NCBI GenBank assembly: GCA_029260295.1
Contig: JAJDDN010000002.1
Span: 372,001-436,000 of the forward strand
DNA: 64,000 bases
Direction: 5' to 3'
From: Phycisphaerales bacterium
GTDB lineage: Bacteria > Planctomycetota > Phycisphaerae > Phycisphaerales > UBA1924
Part shown: positions 1 through 8,864 of the stretch, piece after piece
Numbering within the stretch: position 1 is the first letter of the stretch
Layout: each line of letters starts with the position of its first letter
The notes under the pieces: model-generated
What the model saw: only the letters and a program-made list of their open reading frames with translations
Databases searched by the model: none
What the model was told of the DNA's origin: nothing
Translations under genes and position numbers: made by a program

Positions 1-1
1 C

Positions 2-169
2 AACTCCCGCAAGGGCGGCCGCACCCCCCAGCAAGCCCACATGAAACTCATCAAAGAACCGGTCCAACCAAAGCGCAACCCCCTCATCTCCATGCGCCTG
101 AGCAGCGAACGCTACGCCTCCTGGAAAGCGTTTTTAGACGAAGCCTACTGGTCCGTCGAACTCAAGTAA
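2..169 (+). CDS. C-terminal fragment of an unidentified protein (gene runs off the window start)
   Basis: An open frame enters from the left edge and ends at a TAA at 167-169, giving the last 55 residues of a protein. The visible part is basic at first (N-S-R-K-G-G-R-T-P-Q-Q) and ends with an aromatic segment containing Y-A-S-W-K-A-F-L-D-E-A-Y-W. The C-rich codon use matches other + strand genes nearby, which is why I take it as coding. I do not recognise the family and the start is outside the window. Confidence 0.5.
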   Translation, partial: NSRKGGRTPQQAHMKLIKEPVQPKRNPLISMRLSSERYASWKAFLDEAYWSVELK

Positions 170-186
170 GCCCGCCGCCGGCCGCG

Positions 187-195
187 TGATATAAT
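187..195 (+). promoter_or_regulatory. Extended -10 promoter, probably leaderless
   Basis: TG-A-TATAAT is a perfect extended -10 element. Five bases (CGCGT) separate it from the ATG at 201, so transcription would be expected to begin at or within a base or two of the start codon. There is no recognisable -35 and no Shine-Dalgarno sequence. Confidence 0.7.
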
Positions 196-200
196 CGCGT

Positions 201-968
201 ATGAATATTAAATCATCTCTATGCGTTGCCCTGTTGTCCGCCGGATTCATTTCGGCAACCCCTGCAACTGCTCAGGACACACCAGACCAAGACAAACCAA
301 ACAAGACCCCCGAGCAACTCAAAGAACGACTCAAACTCCAACGCACATCCGCGATGAGTTCTTCAATCCAGTTCAAGCTTATGCCGACACTCTCCAAACT
401 CCAATCAAAGGCAATCCCCCTGACCCATCAGCAAATCATCTACACAATTCTCGCCAACACCAACGAATCAGCAAGCCATCAGATGCGCGGCCAGTCAGAG
501 AATCAGTTATACACACACGACGACGGGCGCGAAGCCGTCTATGACAAAGACGGCGAACTCGTCAAGAACGGCTACAACGACGGCTCATACAACTACGCCC
601 ACCCAAAGGACGAACCCCTCCTCCACTTCAGTCTCGACACCTCGCCCTGGCTCCTGTGGGGCATGGGCGAAGACGACCCGACAACCATCGAAGAACGAAC
701 CTACGCATACATGGGCGATCTTGAAGGCGGCATCCGCAGAGCCAACGCCATGCTCCCCCTCGACACACTCCCAGAAGATCACAAATGGCCGGAGATCAGC
801 CAGATGCAAACACTGGCGATCTTTGCCAAAGCAATCGAGCTCGGAGATGCCGAGGAAATCTATACACTCTTTGAAAATGATCACGAACTAACAGACAAAG
901 AAATCATCCGCGTGCTCACCAAGCTCAATGCCGGATTTGACATCGTATACAACATCCCAGACCCTTAA
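201..968 (+). CDS. Hypothetical secreted protein
   Basis: A protein of 255 residues with a clear Sec signal peptide (short basic start, hydrophobic core near residues 7-20, A-T-A-Q-D cleavage region near 25). The mature part is hydrophilic and alternates helical and acidic stretches; no known domain is evident. The ATG at 201 is chosen because it sits directly behind an extended -10 element and gives a complete signal peptide. The stop lies 5 bases before the convergent asparaginase-like gene, so the two ends are packed tightly. Probably a lineage-specific periplasmic protein of unknown role. Confidence 0.75.
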   Translation: MNIKSSLCVALLSAGFISATPATAQDTPDQDKPNKTPEQLKERLKLQRTSAMSSSIQFKLMPTLSKLQSKAIPLTHQQIIYTILANTNESASHQMRGQSENQLYTHDDGREAVYDKDGELVKNGYNDGSYNYAHPKDEPLLHFSLDTSPWLLWGMGEDDPTTIEERTYAYMGDLEGGIRRANAMLPLDTLPEDHKWPEISQMQTLAIFAKAIELGDAEEIYTLFENDHELTDKEIIRVLTKLNAGFDIVYNIPDP

Positions 969-973
969 ACCAA

Positions 974-2062
974 CTACTCAAAAACAGAAGCACACGCCAC
1001 CTTCCGGCTCCCCTGCCCGTCAGCCACCGCGTATTTCGCGCCCGGGAACATCGCCGCCGATCCATGCACCCCGTCCTTGCGGAGCGCATACATGATGACA
1101 TTGAACTTCGGGCGGCCGTCGTTGCCGGTTAGCCGTTTCTGCAATCTAGATTTCTTTGCGATCCCCCTGAGAACATGCACACACGCTTCGGAGGGTTCCA
1201 TCCCGGACTCCATCGCCCGCACCACCGCAAAGGCCCCGCACGACTGGATCACGGATTCCCCACGCCCCGTCGCCCCCGCAGATCCAACCTCATTATCCAC
1301 ATACATCCCCGCCCCGATGATCGGCGAGTCCCCAACCCGACCCGGGATCTTGTAACTCAGCCCGCTCGTCGTCGTGCACGCCGACACATCCCCACCACCA
1401 TCCACGGCCCCGCAATGGATCGTGCCATAAGTAAACGCCGCGGATTCAGACCCCTTACCCATCGCAACCTGTGTCCCCTCAGGGTTCCAATCCCGCTCGG
1501 ATTCATCGAGCCAATCATCACGCGATGAGTTGTTCATCTTCCATTTGAGCCACACCTTCCGCGCCTGATCCGAGAGCATGTCCTTCGCCGGGAACCCGTG
1601 CGCCCGCGCAAACCGCCGCGCCCCATCCCCGACGATCATCACATGATCCGTCGTCTGCAGCACCTTGAGCGCCACCTGCGCCGCATGCAATGTATCTTCG
1701 AGCGCACCGACCGACCCCGCCTTGTGCGTCGGCCCGTGCATCACAGACGCATCGAGCTGAACAACCCCGTCCTCATTGGGCAAACCACCATACCCGACAC
1801 TCATATCACCGGGATCAGCCTCAACAATCCCCACACCACTGACCACCGCCAACGCCGTATCGGCCCCGTTGATCACCATCTGATAGGCGCGTTCAACCGC
1901 CCGGATCCCGTTCCCAGATGAAATCACCACAGGCCCGCCCGGCCCGCGCCGAGAAAATGCCCCGACTTCACCGGCCCCAGCAGATCCCACAAGCCCAGCC
2001 GCACCGATCGCCGCAACACCGCCCGATGCCAAAAAAGCCCGTCTTGAATGTTCTGTGTTCAT
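974..2062 (-). CDS. N4-(beta-N-acetylglucosaminyl)-L-asparaginase / isoaspartyl peptidase-like Ntn hydrolase
   Basis: 362 residues in the glycosylasparaginase (type 2 asparaginase) family of self-cleaving Ntn hydrolases. The autoproteolysis site is the G-T-I-H segment with Thr near residue 214, which would become the N-terminal nucleophile of the beta subunit. It is followed by the family blocks G-R-V-G-D-S-P-I-I-G-A-G and G-A-T-G-R-G-E. The N-terminus S-R-R-A-F-L-A is a twin-arginine signal, so the enzyme is probably exported folded by Tat. The frame could start five codons upstream, but the ATG at 2062 has a TATATT hexamer six bases before it and places the Arg pair correctly. It lies 33 bases behind phhB on the same strand. 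Substrate specificity (glycoasparagine or isoaspartyl peptide) cannot be decided from sequence. Confidence 0.88.
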   Translation of the reverse strand: MNTEHSRRAFLASGGVAAIGAAGLVGSAGAGEVGAFSRRGPGGPVVISSGNGIRAVERAYQMVINGADTALAVVSGVGIVEADPGDMSVGYGGLPNEDGVVQLDASVMHGPTHKAGSVGALEDTLHAAQVALKVLQTTDHVMIVGDGARRFARAHGFPAKDMLSDQARKVWLKWKMNNSSRDDWLDESERDWNPEGTQVAMGKGSESAAFTYGTIHCGAVDGGGDVSACTTTSGLSYKIPGRVGDSPIIGAGMYVDNEVGSAGATGRGESVIQSCGAFAVVRAMESGMEPSEACVHVLRGIAKKSRLQKRLTGNDGRPKFNVIMYALRKDGVHGSAAMFPGAKYAVADGQGSRKVACASVFE

Positions 2063-2068
2063 CCCACC

Positions 2069-2074
2069 AATATA
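2069..2074 (-). promoter_or_regulatory. -10-like hexamer, leaderless start of the asparaginase-like gene
   Basis: Read on the minus strand, TATATT ends six bases (GGTGGG) before the ATG at 2062. That spacing puts +1 on the start codon. No -35 is visible. Confidence 0.5.
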
Positions 2075-2095
2075 CACGATCCCGTCACAACGGGC

Positions 2096-2389
2096 TCACA
2101 CCATCGCATCAGCCGTCCGAGCGAGCTCGAAGTCCTTGTGCGTGATCCCACCCGCATCATGCGTCGATACTGTCAGCGTCACCTTGTCATACCGAATCAG
2201 AATGTCCGGATGATGCTGCACCTGCTCGGCGTACTCGGCGATCCGACCCACAAACGCGATCGACTGGTCAAAGTCATCGAACTGGAAAGTCCGCTGGATC
2301 TGACCATTGAGCTCGGCCCATTCCGGAAACTGCTCCAGTTGCGCCTCGATCTGATCTTCGCTCAGTTTGCCTAAAGCTTGTTCTTTCAC
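2096..2389 (-). CDS. phhB: Pterin-4a-carbinolamine dehydratase
   Basis: 97 residues, the usual length for the family. It dehydrates 4a-hydroxytetrahydropterin during cofactor recycling, classically beside an aromatic amino acid hydroxylase. The diagnostic active-site block H-H-P-D-I is present, followed by S-T-H-D-A-G-G-I-T and a closing D-F-E-L-A helix. The start is GTG at 2389: AAGGAG sits six bases upstream, while the longer reading frame above it has no support. No pterin-dependent hydroxylase gene lies nearby, so the partner is unknown. It is divergent from gluQ across a gap of about 68 bases. Confidence 0.93.
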   Translation of the reverse strand: MKEQALGKLSEDQIEAQLEQFPEWAELNGQIQRTFQFDDFDQSIAFVGRIAEYAEQVQHHPDILIRYDKVTLTVSTHDAGGITHKDFELARTADAMV

Positions 2390-2457
2390 GCATATCTCCT
2401 TCACACGCACCGAAACCGTTCTAAAAACACAAGGCCTCGGCTTGCCTGACACCACAA

Positions 2458-3441
2458 GTGTACACACAATCACCCGTGCACACAACGCCCCCCCCCAATC
2501 CCACGCCCAATCCCACACAGATCACCAGAATCGCCCCCTCCCCCACCGGTGCCCTCCATCTGGGCAATGCACGCACTTTTTTAATCAACTGGGCCCTCGC
2601 AAGACAGAACAACTGGTCCATTATTCTCCGCATTGAGGACCTCGACACCCCGCGCGTCAAGCCAGGAGTCATCGACCAAACCATCGACACCCTAACTTGG
2701 CTCGGGATCGACTGGGACACCGGACCCATTATCCAATCTACAGATCTCCCAAACCACCACGCCGCGATGGAATCCCTCGCATCCAACAAACTCGTCTACC
2801 CCTGCACGCTCACCCGTTCACAGATCGAAGCCGCCGCCAGTGCACCCAACGAGGGCGACCACGAAACCCGGTTCGATCCATCACTCCGACCAACCCAAAT
2901 CCCCTCGTCATTCAACGACGCCGGAACAAACTGGCGGCTCGTCGTTCAACCAAACACCATCGAGTTCACCGATACCTTCCTAGGCCTCCAATCCTTCGAC
3001 CCATCAACAACCACCGGCGATTTCGTCGTCTGGACCCAACGCTCCTGCCCAAGCTACCAGCTCGCCGTCGTCGTCGATGACCACCACCAATCCATCACCC
3101 ACATCGTCCGAGGCGACGACCTCATAGACTCTGCCACCCGCCAGATCACCCTCCAAAGAGCCCTCGGGTACACCACGCCGCAATACACCCACCTCCCACT
3201 CGTCCGAGGCCAAGACGGCCGAAGGCTCGCCAAACGCCACGGCGACACCCGCATCGACCACTACCGATCCTCCGGCACCACACAAGAACACATCATCGGG
3301 CTCATGGCATTCTGGTGCGGCCTCACCCCACAAAGATCCAAGATGTCCCCTGCAGACTTCCTCGGAGCCTTCGATCTCGATACACTTCCCAAAGACGACA
3401 TCATCTTTACCCCAGAGGACGACCAATGGCTCACTTCATAA
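2458..3441 (+). CDS. gluQ: Glutamyl-Q tRNA(Asp) synthetase
   Basis: About 327 residues, the length of a GluRS catalytic domain without the anticodon-binding half, as expected for GluQ-RS. This enzyme attaches glutamate to the queuosine base of tRNA-Asp, not to the 3' end. Visible: class I signature H-L-G-N after A-P-S-P-T-G, the L-R-I-E-D-L-D-T-P-R block, and a KMSKS-like R-L-A-K-R-H-G-D. The start is uncertain: GTG at 2458 or GTG at 2476, neither with a good ribosome site. A run of nine C (2488-2496) lies between either start and the catalytic core. queF, another queuosine gene, is in this window. Its last 16 bases overlap the next gene. Confidence 0.9.
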   Translation: MYTQSPVHTTPPPNPTPNPTQITRIAPSPTGALHLGNARTFLINWALARQNNWSIILRIEDLDTPRVKPGVIDQTIDTLTWLGIDWDTGPIIQSTDLPNHHAAMESLASNKLVYPCTLTRSQIEAAASAPNEGDHETRFDPSLRPTQIPSSFNDAGTNWRLVVQPNTIEFTDTFLGLQSFDPSTTTGDFVVWTQRSCPSYQLAVVVDDHHQSITHIVRGDDLIDSATRQITLQRALGYTTPQYTHLPLVRGQDGRRLAKRHGDTRIDHYRSSGTTQEHIIGLMAFWCGLTPQRSKMSPADFLGAFDLDTLPKDDIIFTPEDDQWLTS

Positions 3442-3953
3442 CCCCCACAACCACCCTCCGCACCGCCCTCATCCTGGCCACTGCAATCATGCTCGTCTCC
3501 ATGACCGCATGCTCCAAACCCGCGATCGTCAACGGCAAAGCCGTCGTCGATCTCGACGGCACCTCCTACACACTCGACATCGTCGCCGACAACCCAACCC
3601 GCGAACGCGGCCTTGGCGGAGCATCCGAACTCCCAGACAACGGAGGCATGCTCTTCGTCTTCCCAGACTCCCGACTCCGAACATTTGTCATGCGCGATTG
3701 CCTGATCGACATCGACATCATCTTCCTAGATCCCACCGGACGCATCGTCGCCATGCACCACATGCCCAAAGAAGAACTCAAAGCCGACAGCGAATCCCCC
3801 GTCCAATACGAGCAGCGACTCAAGCGGTACCCCAGCCGATTCAGCGCCAAGTTCGCCATCGAGATCGCAGGCGGCAAACTCGAAACACTCGATCTCAAAG
3901 ACGGACAGCTCATCAAGCTCGATGTGGACTACCTCAAATCAATCGTGCAATAG
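3426..3953 (+). CDS. DUF192-family lipoprotein
   Basis: 175 residues. A hydrophobic signal ends in a lipobox (L-V-S-M-T-A-C), so the product is probably a lipoprotein. The rest is a DUF192 domain: E-R-G-L-G-G near its start, G-M-L-F-V-F-P-D, F-V-M-R-D-C and the I-D-I-I-F-L-D block. Function of DUF192 is not established. The ATG at 3426 overlaps the end of gluQ and is preceded by GAGGAC, so translation is probably coupled; the longer upstream reading frame is only the shadow of gluQ. Confidence 0.88.
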   Translation: MAHFITPTTTLRTALILATAIMLVSMTACSKPAIVNGKAVVDLDGTSYTLDIVADNPTRERGLGGASELPDNGGMLFVFPDSRLRTFVMRDCLIDIDIIFLDPTGRIVAMHHMPKEELKADSESPVQYEQRLKRYPSRFSAKFAIEIAGGKLETLDLKDGQLIKLDVDYLKSIVQ

Positions 3954-4138
3954 CAAACCCCCGCCCCTGTATCACCGTTATCGGTCACCCAATGCCAGTC
4001 ATCGGACGCTCATTGCGGCCTGTGCCAGCGGTCTAGTCACACAACACCTTTCCAATCTCACGCGAAGCATTCCATCTCAATATACAGCCGATCCACTCTA
4101 AACGCGACCATTCAGGTCACGCTCGGAGGGCTCACCCA

Positions 4139-5467
4139 ATGTCTATGCGCCTCACAGGTTCATCCAAGCCAAGCTCATTCGAAGGCCCCATGGTCGTCGG
4201 AGCAGGGCTCGAAATCATTGACCAAATCAATCCGAGCTGGTCACGCTCTCTGGGCATCCAACTCTCCAAACGCGGGCTCGGCCTCCACAATGTCCAACTC
4301 ACAGACCTCCTCGAAACAAGTCCAAAGACGCCAGAGAGCATCTCAAACTCGCCCGCAATCATCGTCATCTCAGAACACGACCCCGATCGAATCGTTGGAA
4401 AGCTTATGGACGCACTCTCTCATCACCACGCCGCCGCACTCGTGCTCGTCGATAGCAACCGAACCCATCTCCGTTCATTCATGCACGCCGAAGGCATCCT
4501 GTGCGAACCCCTCACCACATCCGCCAGCGACGCCGCAATGATCCTCCATACCCTCGCCCAACGCCAGCCCGCCCTCCAAAGACTCAACACTGATCTCCGT
4601 CTCAGCGAACTCACCATCAACGGCGTTCAATCAGAAGTCGATAAACTCCACGAAGAACTCCAATCCGCCGCAAGCATCCAACGCGAATACCTACCCGAAG
4701 GTATCCCCGATATCCACGGCGTAGACCTTGGGATCATCTACAGACCCGCCTCCTATGTCTCAGGAGACATCTACGACATCACCCAACTCGACGAAAACCG
4801 CTCCGCGTTCTTCCTAGCCGATGCCGTTGGCCACGGCGTACCCGCCGCACTCATGACCATGGTCATCACACAAGGACTCAGAAAAATCGATGGCTCCGGC
4901 AAAGATTCGAAAATTGTCGAACCCGCAGAAGCCCTCCGCCGCCTAAACAACACCATGACCGAACACACCGGAGGCAACGCCCGCTTCGCCACCGCGATGT
5001 ACGCGGTCTACGACAAATCTAAAAACGAAGTCACCATCGCCGGAGCCGGGCACCCGCCGGCACTCATCGTCCGCGCATCGACAGGCGAGACCGACCTGGT
5101 CGACTCCCAAGGCCCACTCCTCGGAATATTCAGCGATGTTGAGTTCAACCAAACCACCATCACACTCGAACCAGGAGATGTCCTCGTCTTCTACTCCGAC
5201 GGCTTCGAAGTCGCGTTCCCCAACAACAACGACGACGAACACGAACGCCGACGCCCAACCCTCACCTACCTATCACGCCTCACCAAAGCAGGGAATGACG
5301 CAGAGAACCTAGACCAATCAGTCAAAGTCCTCGAAGACAACCTCGACCTGCAAATGGGTTCCCTCCACCAACCAGACGACATCACCGCGCTCTTCATCGC
5401 CCCAAAGGTAAAGCGATCAATCGCAACCAACGAACTCGTTAGCGACATATCTTCTTCATCGAAATAA
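4139..5467 (+). CDS. RsbU/SpoIIE-type serine phosphatase (PP2C fold)
   Basis: 442 residues. The N-terminal third is a receiver-like or GAF-like region without clear catalytic residues, then a short coiled coil (about 155-180), then a PP2C-like SpoIIE domain. Metal-binding and core motifs are all there: S-G-D-I-Y-D, A-D-A-V-G-H-G-V-P-A-A-L, A-G-H-P-P-A, Y-S-D-G-F and D-D-I-T-A. Such enzymes dephosphorylate STAS anti-anti-sigma proteins in partner-switch pathways. A STAS protein is encoded convergently just 33 bases after the stop, a likely substrate. The start has GGAGGG eight bases upstream. The 185-base gap before it shows no structure beyond this. Confidence 0.9.
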   Translation: MSMRLTGSSKPSSFEGPMVVGAGLEIIDQINPSWSRSLGIQLSKRGLGLHNVQLTDLLETSPKTPESISNSPAIIVISEHDPDRIVGKLMDALSHHHAAALVLVDSNRTHLRSFMHAEGILCEPLTTSASDAAMILHTLAQRQPALQRLNTDLRLSELTINGVQSEVDKLHEELQSAASIQREYLPEGIPDIHGVDLGIIYRPASYVSGDIYDITQLDENRSAFFLADAVGHGVPAALMTMVITQGLRKIDGSGKDSKIVEPAEALRRLNNTMTEHTGGNARFATAMYAVYDKSKNEVTIAGAGHPPALIVRASTGETDLVDSQGPLLGIFSDVEFNQTTITLEPGDVLVFYSDGFEVAFPNNNDDEHERRRPTLTYLSRLTKAGNDAENLDQSVKVLEDNLDLQMGSLHQPDDITALFIAPKVKRSIATNELVSDISSSSK

Positions 5468-5500
5468 CCAAGCCCCAAAGCATCACTGACCACCCCAGAA

Positions 5501-5848
5501 TCATGAGGCGGGAGTATCTTCGATCTGAACCGAAGCGATTGCTGTCAGCGTATCGGGAGCAAACAAGAAAAGCTTGTGCAAGCCAGACACCACCATCACC
5601 GACATCACCTCATCGGTCACAGAGCACAACACCAACCGATGCCCGCTCTCGTCGAGCACCTTCCGGATCCGCAACAGCTGCGCGATATTCGATGAGTTCA
5701 CATAACTCACCTCATGAAAGTCCAGCACGATATGAGGCGGCGCATCGGATCCCTCAACACGCTCGATCAGCGTCCCAAGCTCATCAGACAACGCCGGCTC
5801 ATCGGCCAGGTTGGCAATCGCAATATCAGTAGACCAGTCAATGGACAT
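5501..5848 (-). CDS. STAS-domain anti-anti-sigma factor-like protein
   Basis: 115 residues forming one STAS domain. The phosphorylation-loop region reads V-N-S-S-N-I-A-Q-L-L-R, with Ser in the place where SpoIIAA-like proteins are phosphorylated. The C-terminus is the usual L-H-K-L-F helix. It starts 51 bases behind gyrA with AAGGA upstream, so it may be transcribed as a tail of the gyrA message. The convergent RsbU-type phosphatase at 4139-5467 is the natural partner; no anti-sigma kinase is present in the window, so the third member must be elsewhere. Confidence 0.87.
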   Translation of the reverse strand: MSIDWSTDIAIANLADEPALSDELGTLIERVEGSDAPPHIVLDFHEVSYVNSSNIAQLLRIRKVLDESGHRLVLCSVTDEVMSVMVVSGLHKLFLFAPDTLTAIASVQIEDTPAS

Positions 5849-5899
5849 CCGCGTCCGTCCTTCCTTGAGCGTTCTCTTTCAACGCCCTAAGCCAGTAGC

Positions 5900-8656
5900 T
5901 CACGCCTGCCCGTCCATCGTACCAGATTCACCGCCTGATTCGCCATCAGAATCTTCAGATTCTTCGACCCGAGCCGCCGCGATCACACGATCATCGCCCT
6001 TGAGCCCCACCACACGCACCCCCTGCGTCCCGCGACCGATCCGTGAAATCGATTCCACAGCCATCCGCACAAGCAACCCACCACGCGAAATCACGACCGC
6101 ATCATCCGAATCGTAAACCCCGAGCGATACAACCGCCTTGCCGTTGCGTGCAGTGATCTTAATGTCACCGCGACCCTTGCCGCCACGCGACTGGCTCCTC
6201 ATCGGGCCATTTTCAGGAGCGACGCGGTACTCATCAACAAGCGTCCGCTTGCCGTACCCGTTCTCACAGATCGTCAACACACTCAAGCCGCGATCAATCG
6301 CCTCACTTGCAGTGTGACGAACCTCAGAATCTTCCTCGTCGGTCACCATCGGCACCCGCATGATCCCGACAATCTCCGCATCCGATCCGAGCTCTATACC
6401 CTTGACGCCAGCAGCAGAACGACCCATGAGCCGAACATCCTGCTCGCTGAACCGGATCGACATCCCGTTAGAAGCGATCAGCATGATGTCATCAACACCC
6501 GTCGTCAAACGAACATTAAACAACGCATCGCCATCCTTAAGACCAACCGCAATCAAACCCGAACGGTTCACATTCCGGTATTCCTTAAGCGCAGTCCGCT
6601 TAACAATCCCGCGACGCGAAACAAAGGTCAGGAAGTGCGACCCGGACTCAAAGTCCTTGATCGACCGATACGCACAAGTCCGTTCACCAGGCTTCAGATC
6701 AATATAGTTGATAATCGGCCGGCCCTTGCTCGTCCGAGTCATCTCAGGAAGCTCGTACACCTTGAGCTTAAACACCCGGCCAGAATCGGTAAAGCACAAC
6801 AAATCGTCGTGCGTCGAAGCAACAAACAAGTGCTCGATAAAGTCGTCATCCTTCGAATCAGACGCCTTGATCCCCTTGCCGCCGCGTGCCTGGGCCCGGT
6901 AGGTCTCCAGAGGCACCCGCTTGACATACCCCTGATGCGAGATCGTCACGGCCATGTCCTGTTCCTGGATCAACGCCGCGATGTCAATATCGCCCGCCGC
7001 GTCTTCGATCGCTGTCAACCGCTCGCGACCAAACTTGGCCTTCATCTCTTCGCAGTCCTCAACGATGATGTCCAGGATCATCCGGTGATTCGCAAGAATC
7101 GCTTCGTAGCCCTCGATCTCGACAACGAGCTCTGAGTACTCCTTGACCAGCCGCTCGATCTCAAGACCAACAAGCTGGATCAATCGCATCGCACCGATCG
7201 TCTCGGCCTGCACCCGCGTGAGTAAGGTCCCGCCCTTGATATCCGCCTGACGAACCATCTCCATCAGCCGTTGCGGGATCACCGCAGCCGCCGGATGATC
7301 GCTCGGGATCGTGTACTTCCGCTCCATGAGCTTCCCGATCGCTTCCTCGCGCGTTTTGGAAGCCTTGATGAGCTTGATGATCTCGTCAATATCCACAACC
7401 GCATAGATCATGCCCTCGAGCACATGGGCCCGCTTCTTGGCCTCGCGGAGCAAATGCTGCGTGCGCCGGGTAATCACCTCAACACGGTGATCTACATAAC
7501 ACTCCATCATCTGCTTGATGCCCATCGTCCGAGGCTGACGGTTCACAAGCGCGATGTTGATAATGCTAAAGGTCTGCTGGAACGGCGTGCACTGGTACAA
7601 CTGGTTCTCAACAACCGCCGGATCCGCGCCCTTCTTGAGCTCGATGACAATCCGAGTCTGAGCGTTCCGCCCAGACTCGTTCCGCACATCGGAAATATCC
7701 GTAATCCGCTCGTCCTTGACCGCATCGACGATCTTCTCAACAAGTGAGTTCTGCACCAGCGAGTACGGGATCTCATCGATCACAAGCTGATCGCGCCCCT
7801 TCCGCATCTCTTCGACATGCAGATTGCCACGAACTGTCACGCGACCGCGACCGGTGGTGTACGCCTCCATGATCCCCTTGCGACCAAGGATCCGACCACC
7901 CGTCGGGAAGTCAGGCCCCTGCACCCCGCGGCGGACAACATCCCCGTCCTCGTCGAGCTCGTCGGTCATGAGTTCCATCAACTCGATCTCGGGATTGTTC
8001 ACAAGCCGAACGATCGAATCCAAAATCTCCGTCGGATTATGAGGCGGCAAACTCGTCGCCATCCCCACCGCGATCCCCATACCACCATTGACAAGCAGGT
8101 TCGGGAACTTACCAGGCAGCACCGTTGGCTCAAGCAAACGATCGTCATAGTTGGGAATGAAATCGACCGTCGAAAGCTTCAAATCCTGCATCATGTCCAT
8201 CGAAGCGTGCGTCATCCGCGCCTCGGTGTACCGCATCGCCGCCGGCGGGTCGCCGTCAATCGAACCAAAGTTCCCCTGAGGCTGAACCATCGGCGTATTC
8301 ATTTTCCACTTCTGCGCCATCCCGACCATCGTCGGATAGATCACCGATTCGCCGTGCGGGTGATAGTTACCCGAGGTATCGCCACAAATTTTCGCACACT
8401 TGAGGTGCTTCTTGTTGGGACGCAGGTTGAGATCATTCATCGCCACCAAGATCCGCCGCTGCGAAGGCTTGAGCCCGTCGCGGACATCGGGGAGCGCACG
8501 ATCCATGATCGTGCTCATCGCGTAGGTCAGGTACGAGTCCTGAAGCTCACGCTCGATATCAAGATCAAGAATCACCCCTGAGTCGACAGGCGTGCTGGCG
8601 GATTCTGATTGGTCGGCATCGCCGCTGGGCGGTGTTGTTCCTTGATCGTCGCTCAT
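5900..8656 (-). CDS. gyrA: DNA gyrase subunit A
   Basis: 918 residues. The breakage-reunion domain has the catalytic Tyr near residue 143 in A-A-M-R-Y-T-E. The C-terminal beta-pinwheel contains the GyrA box as Q-S-R-G-G-K-G-R, which separates gyrase from topoisomerase IV. The start at 8656 (M-S-D-D-Q) is preceded by GGGAG; the 15-codon longer frame has no support. In the quinolone-binding loop the sequence is H-G-E-S-V-I-Y-P: the Ser is kept (S104), but Pro 108 replaces the acidic residue that follows Tyr in E. coli. gyrB is not adjacent. The gene points away from the presumed origin at 55 kb, as expected for a leading-strand gene. Confidence 0.97.
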   Translation of the reverse strand: MSDDQGTTPPSGDADQSESASTPVDSGVILDLDIERELQDSYLTYAMSTIMDRALPDVRDGLKPSQRRILVAMNDLNLRPNKKHLKCAKICGDTSGNYHPHGESVIYPTMVGMAQKWKMNTPMVQPQGNFGSIDGDPPAAMRYTEARMTHASMDMMQDLKLSTVDFIPNYDDRLLEPTVLPGKFPNLLVNGGMGIAVGMATSLPPHNPTEILDSIVRLVNNPEIELMELMTDELDEDGDVVRRGVQGPDFPTGGRILGRKGIMEAYTTGRGRVTVRGNLHVEEMRKGRDQLVIDEIPYSLVQNSLVEKIVDAVKDERITDISDVRNESGRNAQTRIVIELKKGADPAVVENQLYQCTPFQQTFSIINIALVNRQPRTMGIKQMMECYVDHRVEVITRRTQHLLREAKKRAHVLEGMIYAVVDIDEIIKLIKASKTREEAIGKLMERKYTIPSDHPAAAVIPQRLMEMVRQADIKGGTLLTRVQAETIGAMRLIQLVGLEIERLVKEYSELVVEIEGYEAILANHRMILDIIVEDCEEMKAKFGRERLTAIEDAAGDIDIAALIQEQDMAVTISHQGYVKRVPLETYRAQARGGKGIKASDSKDDDFIEHLFVASTHDDLLCFTDSGRVFKLKVYELPEMTRTSKGRPIINYIDLKPGERTCAYRSIKDFESGSHFLTFVSRRGIVKRTALKEYRNVNRSGLIAVGLKDGDALFNVRLTTGVDDIMLIASNGMSIRFSEQDVRLMGRSAAGVKGIELGSDAEIVGIMRVPMVTDEEDSEVRHTASEAIDRGLSVLTICENGYGKRTLVDEYRVAPENGPMRSQSRGGKGRGDIKITARNGKAVVSLGVYDSDDAVVISRGGLLVRMAVESISRIGRGTQGVRVVGLKGDDRVIAAARVEESEDSDGESGGESGTMDGQA

Positions 8657-8816
8657 AAATCTGTGTCTCCCGAGAGCCGCCCCGCAGTCACTCAGCAACA
8701 CCTGACCCGCCCGTATTGGGCCTCAGATTATGCTTGTTTTTGGGGATGCGAATCATAGGCACCCGCCCAATTTTAAACCCTAAAAACACCCCAAAATCAG
8801 ATCAATTGCACACCGC

Positions 8817-8839
8817 CAAAACCCCTGCATTTGCAGGAG
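8817..8839 (-). terminator. Terminator after the 604-residue secreted protein gene
   Basis: On the minus strand CTCCTGC-AAAT-GCAGGGG (7 bp, one G-T pair) is followed by TTTT. It lies 26 bases after the stop at 8865. Confidence 0.6.
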
Positions 8840-8864
8840 TTTACAGCCCTCAATCATTCGCTAT

